Source: AP-15 sp963750195 (GTDB taxonomy: Bacteria > Pseudomonadota > Alphaproteobacteria > ATCC43930 > CGMCC-115725). Taken from it: a stretch of 64,000 bases of DNA. Made by a program: the position numbers and the translations under genes. Location: positions 34,575-98,574 of the forward strand of contig CAVVPS010000006.1 in NCBI GenBank assembly GCA_963750195.1. Reading direction: 5' to 3'. The notes beneath the pieces were generated by a model. It did no database searches. It had not been told where the DNA came from and saw nothing but the letters and a program-made list of their open reading frames with translations. Below are positions 45,581 to 54,900 of this stretch, piece after piece; position 1 is the first letter of the stretch, and the number at the start of each line of letters is the position of its first letter.

Positions 45581-45652
45581 CGATGATGCACTGATCATCG
45601 TAATACCCGGCCATCCACGACCTCTAGCCGAACCGAAGACGTGGATGGCCGG
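45581..45652. repeat. Two inverted repeats after the reductase gene
   Basis: CGATGAT-GCACTG-ATCATCG (45581-45600) starts at the base after the stop codon. A second, perfect 13-base stem CCGGCCATCCACG (45607-45619) pairs with CGTGGATGGCCGG (45640-45652) across a 20-base loop. Neither is followed by a T tract, so a factor-dependent terminator or mRNA-stabilising element is likelier than an intrinsic terminator. Confidence 0.55.
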
Positions 45653-45703
45653 AAAATCGGACTAAGACGGTGGTGTTGAGGCCCTAAGCAGGGACCACTT
45701 GTT

Positions 45704-46672
45704 ATGCTCGCTCTCGTCAACACGCCAAACGGCATGGCGCCGGTCGAGCTGTGCGAGGTGCCCGAGCCCGCCCCGGCAGCCAACGAGGCGGTGGTCGAAG
45801 TGCACGCCTTTTCGCTGAACCGTGGCGAATTGCGGCTGATGCAGGTGCGCCCCGAGGGCTGGCGGCCGGGCCAGGACATCGGCGGAGTGGTCTCACGCCC
45901 GGCGGCCGACGGGAGCGGGCCCAAAACCGGCATCCGCGTCGTCGCGCTGACCGACAATGGCGGCTGGGCGCAACGCGTTGCTGCGCCGACCCACCGCCTC
46001 GCAGCATTGCCCGAAAATGTCCGCTTCGAAGAGGCGGCCGCTCTTCCGGTCGCCGGGCTTACGGCGCTGCGCACCCTGCGCTCCGGTGCCCCTCTGCTCG
46101 GCAAGCGAGTGCTGGTCACCGGCGCCGCCGGCGGGGTCGGTCATATGGCGGTGCAAATCGCGGCGCGTTCGGGCGCTCATGTCACCGCCATCGTCGGTAG
46201 CCCCGAGCGCGGCCGGCATGTACGCGGCGCCGAGGCTGTCGTCACTGGCATCGACCAGGCGCAGGGACAATTCGGCCTGATCCTCGAAGCCGCCGGCGGC
46301 GCCTCGCTTGCCGCTGCGATCGCGCGGATCGAGGCCAAGGGGACCATCGTGATTTTCGGCAACTCCTCGGGCGAGCCGACCGCGATCAATTTCCGCGAAT
46401 TTGCCGAGCATCCGAACGCGCGCATCCAAAGCTTCTCCTATTTCACCTCTGAGGCCGAGGAGCGGTTCGCCCCTGATCTCGCCTTGCTGGCGTCGCTAGT
46501 CTCCGAGGGCTCGTTGAAGCTCTCGCTAGTCGAAAGCAGCTGGCGCGATCTGGCGCGCGTTGGTCCTGAATTGCGAGACCGGCACATCGCCGGCAAAGCC
46601 GTGTTCCGAGTTCGAGCAGAGTTGAGCCACCGGCTGGCGGAGGGCGGAGAATGGCCGACCGCATTCATTTGA
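45704..46672 (+). CDS. Zinc-type alcohol dehydrogenase/quinone oxidoreductase family protein
   Basis: A 322-residue medium-chain dehydrogenase/reductase without structural zinc cysteines, hence closer to the quinone oxidoreductase branch. It has the GroES-like N-terminal domain (LNRGELRLM, GQDIGGVV), the NADPH-binding VTGAAGGVGHMAVQIAARSG and LILEAAGGASLAAAI. The 3' end overlaps the next gene by 22 bases, so the two are probably co-translated. Substrate unknown. Confidence 0.88.
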   Translation: MLALVNTPNGMAPVELCEVPEPAPAANEAVVEVHAFSLNRGELRLMQVRPEGWRPGQDIGGVVSRPAADGSGPKTGIRVVALTDNGGWAQRVAAPTHRLAALPENVRFEEAAALPVAGLTALRTLRSGAPLLGKRVLVTGAAGGVGHMAVQIAARSGAHVTAIVGSPERGRHVRGAEAVVTGIDQAQGQFGLILEAAGGASLAAAIARIEAKGTIVIFGNSSGEPTAINFREFAEHPNARIQSFSYFTSEAEERFAPDLALLASLVSEGSLKLSLVESSWRDLARVGPELRDRHIAGKAVFRVRAELSHRLAEGGEWPTAFI

Positions 46673-47634
46673 GCGTCGCCGCAGCGCGCGAGCATGCCGA
46701 GCGCGCGCTCCGCGGCATCGGCTACGATGCCGAGGAATCCCGCATCCTCGCCGACCACATGATCGATGCAGCTCTGTGCGGCTACGAATATTCGGGGATG
46801 GCCAAAATCTTGAACATCCCCGAGCATCGCCGTTTCAAGCGGCCGCGCCAACCGATGCGGGTGGTGCGCGAGACGGAGGTTTCAGCGCTGTACGATGGCG
46901 GCAACAATGTCGGCATGTTGGCGATGTATCACGGCGCCCGCGCCGCGATCGCCAAGGCCGCGGCGCACGGCTTTTCTGTCGTTGGCGTCACCAACAGCTG
47001 GATGAGCGGGCGCAGCGCCTATTATGTCGAGATGATCGCCAACGCCGACCTCGTTGGCATCCACACCGCCAGTTCGTCGCGCAGCGTCGCACCATTCGGC
47101 GGGGCGCGCGCCGCGCTCGGCACCAACCCGATCGCCTTTGGCATGCCGTCCGACAACGGGCCGGTGGTTCTGGACATGGGAACCTCTGCGTTCATGGGGA
47201 CCGAGCTGGCGCTGCGCGAGCGGCTCGGACAGCTATTGCCGGAAGGTGTGGCGATCGATTTGCAAGGCCAGCCGACCCGCGACCCAACAGCGGCGAGGCT
47301 CGGGGCGCTGCTGCCCTTTGGTGGGTACAAAGGCTATGGGCTCGGCTTCATCGTTCAGGCTCTGGGCGTTCTCGCCGGCTCGGGCATGGACCCCGACAAG
47401 GATGACGGCTATCTGGTCGTTGTGTTCAAGCCCGATCTCCTGATTCCGCTCGACCAGTTCAAGCGCGAGGTCAGCGGGCTGGTCGACCGCATCAAGAGCA
47501 TTCCACGCCAGCCCGGGGTTGACGAGATCCGCATCCCGGGCGAGCGCTCGTTTCGCAGCCGCGAGCGGCTACTGCGGGAGGGCATTGAGATCGATCGCCT
47601 GGTCTACGACGCGCTCGCCGCGCTGTACGTTTGA
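46651..47634 (+). CDS. Malate/L-lactate dehydrogenase family (Ldh_2) oxidoreductase
   Basis: A 327-residue NAD(P)-dependent oxidoreductase of the Ldh_2 family (malate, lactate, ureidoglycolate, L-sulfolactate or delta1-piperideine-2-carboxylate reductases). Typical segments are GGNNVGMLAMYHG, GVTNSWMSGRSAYY, GTNPIAFGMP and LPFGGYKGYGL. The ATG lies inside the upstream gene with GGAGGGCGGAGA before it. Substrate cannot be fixed. The order reductase - quinone-oxidoreductase-like - Ldh_2 hints at a degradative set, weakly. Confidence 0.9.
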   Translation: MADRIHLSVAAAREHAERALRGIGYDAEESRILADHMIDAALCGYEYSGMAKILNIPEHRRFKRPRQPMRVVRETEVSALYDGGNNVGMLAMYHGARAAIAKAAAHGFSVVGVTNSWMSGRSAYYVEMIANADLVGIHTASSSRSVAPFGGARAALGTNPIAFGMPSDNGPVVLDMGTSAFMGTELALRERLGQLLPEGVAIDLQGQPTRDPTAARLGALLPFGGYKGYGLGFIVQALGVLAGSGMDPDKDDGYLVVVFKPDLLIPLDQFKREVSGLVDRIKSIPRQPGVDEIRIPGERSFRSRERLLREGIEIDRLVYDALAALYV

Positions 47635-47675
47635 CCGCCTCCGAGGGACCCTGAGGATTGCACCGAAGGCGCGAC

Positions 47676-48731
47676 ATGAGATCACGGCGGCGCTCCTGGC
47701 TGATGGCGCCCATTCATGTCGCGGCACTCGCGACCGGCGCGAAGTCGTTCCGCGACAATCCGATCATCGGCAGCCCAACCCTGAACCGGGCGGGACTGCA
47801 CGTCTCCCGAATGCGCCTGGCTTATCGCATGGCCGAACGGCGCCGGGAAAGACTGGCGCCGCTGATCTCGAATGAAGATCGAGCCGCCTTTGCGCGCGAC
47901 GGCTTCGTCATCAAACGCGACTTTTTGCCGTCTGCCGCCTTTGATGCGCTCAAGCACCAAGTGCTTTCGTTCGCGGCGCCGGCGCGGCAGCAGTCGCAGG
48001 GTGACGCGATCACCCGGCGGATTGCCCTGGACCGGCGGGCGATGATGCGCCTGCCGACCGTGCGCGCCTTGGTCGAGAGCCCTGAATGGCTCGGCCTCGT
48101 GCGCTATATCGGCTCGTATCGGCTCGAACCGTTTCTTTACGTTCAAACGATCTTCGCCCACGCGCGCGAGGCGGCGCCCGATCCCCAGACCCGGCTGCAC
48201 GCCGACACCTTTCATCCGACCGTCAAGGCGTGGTTTTTTCTGACCGATGTTGGCGAGGACCATGGGCCTTTGATCTATGTCCCAGGCTCTCACCAGCCGA
48301 CGCGGCGGCGTCTGGCATGGGAGCGGCGCGCTTCATTGACCGCTGGGGAAAGCGCCGATTTTCAATCGTCTCGCGGCTCGCTACGAATCAGCGCGCCAAT
48401 GCTGCGGCGCCTGGGGTTCGCAGCGCCCAAAGTGTTCGCCGTACCGCAGAATACGCTTGTGGTTGCCGACACGATGGGGTTTCACGCGCGCGGCATCTCG
48501 ACGCGTCCGGCTGTCCGCAGCGAGATTTGGGCTTATGGCCGCCGCAATCCATTCTTGCCGTGGCTGGGGCTGGACGCGTCCGGTTTGCCCATGATAAAGG
48601 GCCGTGCCGTACCGCTTTATTGGTCGGCGATGGACCTTTGTGAGAGGTTGCGGCTGGCCCGCAACCCGTGGCGGCCAGCCGGGACCGTGGCCCCGCTCAG
48701 CCCGCCGCATCCATCCTTTGGGGTGGAATGA
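47676..48731 (+). CDS. Phytanoyl-CoA dioxygenase (PhyH) family protein
   Basis: A 351-residue non-heme Fe(II)/2-oxoglutarate oxygenase of the PhyH family. The metal triad is His175/Asp177 in TRLHADTFHP and His270 in DTMGFHARG; the DHGPLIYVPGSH segment between them is a PhyH hallmark. The N-terminus is basic and without a signal peptide. The start is the ATG with GAAGG six bases upstream; an ATG nine codons later is possible. PhyH enzymes hydroxylate lipids or natural products. Its place 234 bases before the PKS on the same strand makes it a candidate tailoring hydroxylase, by inference. Confidence 0.87.
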   Translation: MRSRRRSWLMAPIHVAALATGAKSFRDNPIIGSPTLNRAGLHVSRMRLAYRMAERRRERLAPLISNEDRAAFARDGFVIKRDFLPSAAFDALKHQVLSFAAPARQQSQGDAITRRIALDRRAMMRLPTVRALVESPEWLGLVRYIGSYRLEPFLYVQTIFAHAREAAPDPQTRLHADTFHPTVKAWFFLTDVGEDHGPLIYVPGSHQPTRRRLAWERRASLTAGESADFQSSRGSLRISAPMLRRLGFAAPKVFAVPQNTLVVADTMGFHARGISTRPAVRSEIWAYGRRNPFLPWLGLDASGLPMIKGRAVPLYWSAMDLCERLRLARNPWRPAGTVAPLSPPHPSFGVE

Positions 48732-48965
48732 ACCTCGGTGTGCGGACCAGCTTCCACCTTCGGCGACGGCGTCCGATGAACCCAAATTGTCACGTCAGCA
48801 GCACTTTCGGTTGTCCTCGCGGCGGTTGACATTAACGCCGTCATCGACGACGACAATTAAGAGTAGGATTAATAGGTAGTCGAAAGCCGAAGGCCTGGGC
48901 GACGGCTTCGATCGCGAGGGGGCAAATGGGGAAAGCTGGTGCTCCGGGGCGACCGTCCGGCTGCT

Positions 48966-51900
48966 ATGAGTGACGGATCGATCGCAATCGTCGGAGCATC
49001 CTGCCGATTTCCCGGGGGTGACGGCCTGGAGGGGTTTTGGCAGCTGCTCGCCTCCGGCGGAGATGCAGTCTCGGAGGTTGATCCGGAGCGATGGTCGACC
49101 CGATTTTTCTATCATCCAGATCGTGGTGAACCAGGCAAAAGCTACACTTGGTCGGCCGGCCTGATTAGTGGCGTCGACCAATTCGAGCCGTCGTTTTTCG
49201 GGATCTCTCCGCGCGAGGCGGTGCAGATGGACCCGCAACAGCGGCTGTTGCTTGAACTCGTTTGGCACGCGCTCGAAGATGCCGGAATCCGGCCGAGCCA
49301 GCTCGCCGGCGCCCAAGCCGGGGTCTATATCGGCGCATCGGCCACCGATTACTCCGATTTGCGCCTCGGCGATCCGGCCGGGGCTGACTCGTATTTCATG
49401 ACGGGGAATGCGCTGAGCATCCTCGCCAACCGTATTTCCTATGTCTTCGATTTGCGCGGCCCGAGCCTCGCTGTCGATACCGCTTGTTCGTCGTCGCTGG
49501 TCGCTCTGCATCAGGCCTGTGAGGCGATCCGCGCCGGGCGGATCGGCAGCGCCGTCGTCGGCGGCGTCAATCTGCTATTGACGCCTTATCCCTTTATCGG
49601 CTTCTGCCGCGCCTCGATGCTGTCACGGCTCGGCCGCTGCTTCGCCTTTGACGACCGGGCCGACGGATATGTCCGCGGCGAAGGCGGTGGCGTGGTAATC
49701 CTGAAGCCGCTCGCCGACGCGCTCCTCTGCGGTGATCCGATTCGCGGGGTGATCCGCGCTACCGGTACCAATTCGGACGGTCGAACCATCGGATTGTCAT
49801 TGCCGAGCGAGGCGGCGCAGGCATTGCTCCTGCGCTCGGTATACGCGCAGGCGGAGATTGATCCGGACTTGCTGGCGTTTCTTGAGATGCACGGTACCGG
49901 GACGCCGGTTGGCGATCCGGTTGAAGCGGCGGCGGTCGGACACGCTCTCGGGCAAAGACGGAGGGAGCCGCTGCCGATCGGGTCGGTCAAGACCAATATC
50001 GGTCATCTGGAGCCGGCGTCGGGCATGGCCGGGCTGCTGAAAGCAACACTCGCGCTCGATCGCGGTGTCATGCCGCAGACCCTGCACTGCGCCAGCCCGA
50101 ACCGGAATATTGCATTCGATACGCTCAACCTGCGCCTGCTGCGCAAGGCTGAGCCGCTGACGACTGCCAGACACCAACGCTACGCCGGGGTCAACTCGTT
50201 CGGTTTTGGCGGGACCAACGTGCACGTCGTTCTCGCCGGGCCGCCGCACAGGGAGGAGAGCCCGCAGCATCCTGGACCGACCCCGCCGCTGTTGGTCTCG
50301 GCCGCCGCAGAGGCCTCGCTTCGCGAGATCGTCCGCGGCTGGTGCGGCACCCTCGCCGCCCTGCCGGACCGCGAGATCTCCGGGGCAGTGCGTGCTGCCG
50401 CCCGCGGGCGCGATCACTACCCGCATCGGTTGGTTGCCCTCGGCGATGATCGGACCGCCAATGCCATCCTGCTCGAGAGTTTTCTCGACAACCGACCGGC
50501 GGCGGATCTTGTCGCCGGAACTGCCGTTAGCGGCGCAAAGCTCGCCTTCGTTTTCTCCGGCAATGGCGCGCAGTTCCCCGAAATGGGACGGGCCGCCTTG
50601 CGTGCCAACCCGACCTTCCGCAGCGCGATCGAGAACGTCGACGGCATATTGCGCCCGCAACTGGGCTGGTCGGTCGCAGAGTTGATCGCCCGCGGGGTTG
50701 ACCGCGAGCGGGTAGCGCGCACCGACATTGCCCAACCGCTGCTATTCGCCATCCAGGTTGGTGTCGTCGAGGCGCTGCGCGAGCGCGGTATCACCGCCTC
50801 AGGATATCTTGGGCACAGCGTCGGAGAGATCGCGGCCGCCTGGGGCGCCGGCGCACTCTCGCTTGCAGATGCCGGGCGCATCGTCGTCGCCCGCAGCCGC
50901 AGCCAGCAGCGAACGCAAGGGGCCGGGCGGATGGCGGCGCTGGCGCTCGACGGCGATGCGGCGCGCAGCTTCCTCTCCGATCTCGATAGCACCGCGGAGA
51001 TCGCGGCGCTCAACGCCACCCGTTCGGTCACAATTTCGGGTTCGGGCGTGGAAATTGAGCGCCTGGCCGACGAGGCGCGCAGGCGCAATCTTGGGTGCCG
51101 CCCGCTCGATCTCGATTTCGCCTTTCATTCCGAATGGATGGACCCAATCCAGGACGAGCTGCTGATAAGCCTAGCGGATTTATCCTCGCTTCCCCCGACA
51201 GCGCGTCTGATATCCAGCGTCACCGGCGCCGCCATCCAAGACGCTGTGCTTGACGCCCATCATTGGTGGCGAAACATTAGAAATCCGGTGCGCTTCTCCG
51301 ATGCGGTCGCGGCGCTGATCGGCGACGACTTTCGTATCTTTGTCGAAATCGGGCCCGGCGCGATCCTCCACGCCTATTTGGCGGATGGGCTGCGCGCGGC
51401 GGAGGTCGAAGGCCGCGTCCTCCCCAGCCTTTCGCGAAACGACGGCGATGGCGATCCGTTTCCGAGGATCGCCGCTCGCTGCTATGTCGCTGGGTACGAC
51501 CTGCCCGCGGCGACGTTGTTCGATGGCCCTGCCAACTCGCGGAGCGTTCCGCTGTATCCATGGCAACGCCAGCAATTCTGGCTCGACAAGACAGTCGAAG
51601 CCAGCGACCCGGAAAATCCGCCCTTCGACCACCCGCTGCTTGGCTTCCGTCAGCATGGTCCGGCGCCGCACTGGCTTAATCATCTGGACCAGCAGGTGCT
51701 GCCCTGGATCGCTGACCACGGGGTCGAAGGAATCCCGGTCTTCCCGGCCGCCGCGACCCTCGAAATCGCGCTTGCGGCGGGACGATGGCGGTGGCCCGAG
51801 GCCACGGTGCTGGAAGCCTTTGATGTCGAAATCCGGCGCCCGCTGCCGTTCGACAAAGAGCGCATGCGCGAGCTGCGCACGACGCTCGTCTCCGAAGACG

Positions 51901-54900
51901 GTGACTGGGACCTGGCGAGTCGTCCGCGGCTGTCGAGCGAGCCGTTCACAGTTCATGCGGTGGGCCGGATCTCGGCGGCAAGCGACGCCGGGCCGGTTCT
52001 GCGCTGGGCCGACTGCGCGCCTGGCGGGCGTCGCATTGACGCCGAGGCCCTTTATCGTTTGGCACAGCGCGCCGGGCTCGATTACGGCCCCCGGTTCAGA
52101 ACAGTCGATCATGTTGAGGTCACTGCGAACGACGCCGCGATCGTTCATCTCGATCCTGCGCCGATTGACGAGCCCCTCGACGCTTATCTGCTCCATCCCG
52201 CTTTGCTCGATGGAGCGTTGCAGGGACTGCTCGGCCTGCTGGAGGGGCATCCTCGGGAGCGGCCGGGTACAGGTTTTTTGCCGTGGCGCTTCAGTAGAGT
52301 GCGGCTGGCGGCGCCGTTTGGGCGGGTTGCGCGCCAAGCGCGGCTTCGCTTGACGCGGAGCGGGGTCAGATCCGTGTCCGCGGACATCGCGCTCTACGAC
52401 GAGGCCGACTCGGTTGTCGCCGAACTCGAGGATTGCTGGTTGCGCCGCGTCGAGCTGGGCCGGCGGGTATCTCCCGACGGGCGTTTGTTTCACGTCAATC
52501 TCGTTCCGGCGCCGCTTGCAGAGCTCGACACTCCGGGTGTGCTGACCCGAGCCGGCGCCGCTTTGGCGCGGATTGCAGCAAGCCGAGAACCTGATATCGG
52601 GCAACGCGACCAGGCCCTGTTGCTCAACGCCCTGATCGGCGCGAGCGCATTTCCCTGCTTGAACGAACTGGTCGCACCCGGCCGGCCCTTCACGGTCGGG
52701 GAGCTGACCGATGCCGGACGGGTTGCTCTGGCTTCGCGCGGGTTCGTCGAATGTCTGTTGACAGCGCTAGAACAGCTTGGCGCCGCGACTGAGACCGAGG
52801 GGAAGTGGCGGATCGATCCGGCAAGCGATCTGCCTAATGCAGCGGAAATCTGGCGCCTGTTGCTCGCCGATGCCCCCGATTTGGTCGCTGAGTTGGCGCT
52901 TGCCGCGAACGCTTTCGAAGATCTGCCGAAAATTCTCGCTGACGGTCCGGGGCATGCGACGCCGTGGCTATCACCGATGGTCGAGCAACTGCTACAGGCG
53001 TCGCCGGCAAGCGTCGCTAGCCTGGACTTACTGTGCGATGCGCTGGACGACCTCGGGGCTGCGTGGCCACAGAACCGGCCCTTGCGGATTCTTGAGGTCG
53101 GTGCGGTCAGCGGGACCACTCGCCGCTTGCTGGAGCGCCTGTCCTCGTCCGGGGTGGCGTTGGCCTATCTGGCGACGAGCGCCGACGCCGGGCAGATCGA
53201 TAGGCTCTCTGCGGTGACGCATTCCTTTGTCGGCGCTGATACGCAAACCTGGTCCCCCCGGGATGGGGCGGATGCGCTGGGCGAGGCTCGGTTCGATATT
53301 GTGTTGGCCGTAAATGCCTGCGCCCGTTTGCAGCTCGACGCCACGGCGCTCGCCGTTATGCGTGATCTCCTCGTCCCGGGCGGGCTGTTGGCCGCGGTCG
53401 ATCCCGAGCCAAACGCCTTTTGGGATTTCGTCTTCGGGCAGGCTGTCGGATGGTGGCCGATCTCGTCAATGGCCGGCGCAGTATCGCCGATGCGCTCGAG
53501 CGAGGAGTGGCGGGCCGAGCTCGCGGTCGCAGGTTTCCACGCCGTCGGCGCTGCCGGTGTGGTTGCGTCGCCGTGGCCCTGCGCCCTGTTCTGGGGCAGC
53601 GCCCCGGCGCGCGCAGAGCCGGTCGTCGCGGAACCGCCACCGTCGCACCGAATTACCCTCGTCGGCGGTGATAAATCCTTTAGGGCGGCGCTGCTGGATC
53701 GATTGGCGGTAGCGGGTCATCGCGTCGAAACAGTGCATAATCTCGATCTTCTGGACGTTGCCGGGGCCGGCGCGCGTCTTGAGCGGGACCCTGGTGCGGG
53801 CGAAATCGTTCTCTTTTTGTTGGATCAATCGGACGCAGATGATCGCAGCTCAGCGCACCAGATCGCGGCGCTGGCGCCGGTCGCGCTCGAGGCGGAGCGG
53901 AGGCGCGCCGCGCTCTGGGTCGTTACCTGCGATGCCCAGCAAGCCGCAATCGCCGGCGCCGAGACGGCGGCGGGTCCATCGGGTGCGGCGCTCTGGGGCC
54001 TGGCGCGGGTGCTCGTTAATGAATTGCCGCGGCTGTCGGTTCATCTCGTCGATCTCGCCGGCGCTACAACTCCGGGCGAACGCGCCCGGCAAATCGCCAC
54101 CGAACTAGCGGCTGCTTCGGAGGAACCCGAGATCGTCTGGACGCGGCATGGGCGTCATGTTCCGCGGTTGCGGCTCGGCCTGCCGCCCCGCCGGGCGGCG
54201 GGATCGGAAGTGTTGACCCTGACGAGTCGCGAGCCCGGCGGGCTCAATTCGCTGAGTTGGAAAGACCGCCCGCTACGCCCCCTTTCCCCGGGCGAGGTCG
54301 AGATTGAGGTGCATGCCGCCGGTCTCAACTTTCGCGACGTGATGTGGGCGATGGGGCTGCTCCCGGAAGAAGCGCTGATCGACGGCTTTGCCGGTCCAAC
54401 TTTCGGGCTTGAATGCGCGGGAATCGTGCGTTCCATGGGGTCGGGCGTCCAAGGTTTGGCCGCCGGCGACCGGGTCATGGCCTTTGCCCCAGCGGCACTG
54501 AGTACGCGCGTCGTCACGCCGGCTGATGCGGTCGTTGCAATTCCGCCCGAAGTGAGCTTCTCCGCCGCGGCGACGCTGCCCGTCACCTTCGTTACCGCGA
54601 TATACGCCTTGGGCCATTTGGCACAGCTCGCACCGGGCGAGCATGTCCTGATCCACGCAGCTGCCGGCGGCGTCGGGCTCGCCGCTATCCAATTCGCCAA
54701 ACATCGCGGCGCAATTGTCATCGCCACCGCCGGTTCCCAAACGAAACGAGCGTTCTTGCGCCTCGCCGGTGCCGACCACGTCCTCGATTCGCGCGACCTC
54801 GCCTTTACCGACGGGGTGCGCGAGATTACCGAAGGGCGGGGAGTCGATGTCGTACTGAACTCGCTGAGCGGCGAGGCTATGGAGCGCAGCCTCGAGTTAC

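Noticed and set aside
43565..45598. Very long minus-strand open frame containing the MaoC gene
   Set aside because: Only the last 459 bases match a protein family. The rest is antisense to the clearly coding reductase gene and lacks any motif; long shadow frames are expected in GC-rich DNA.
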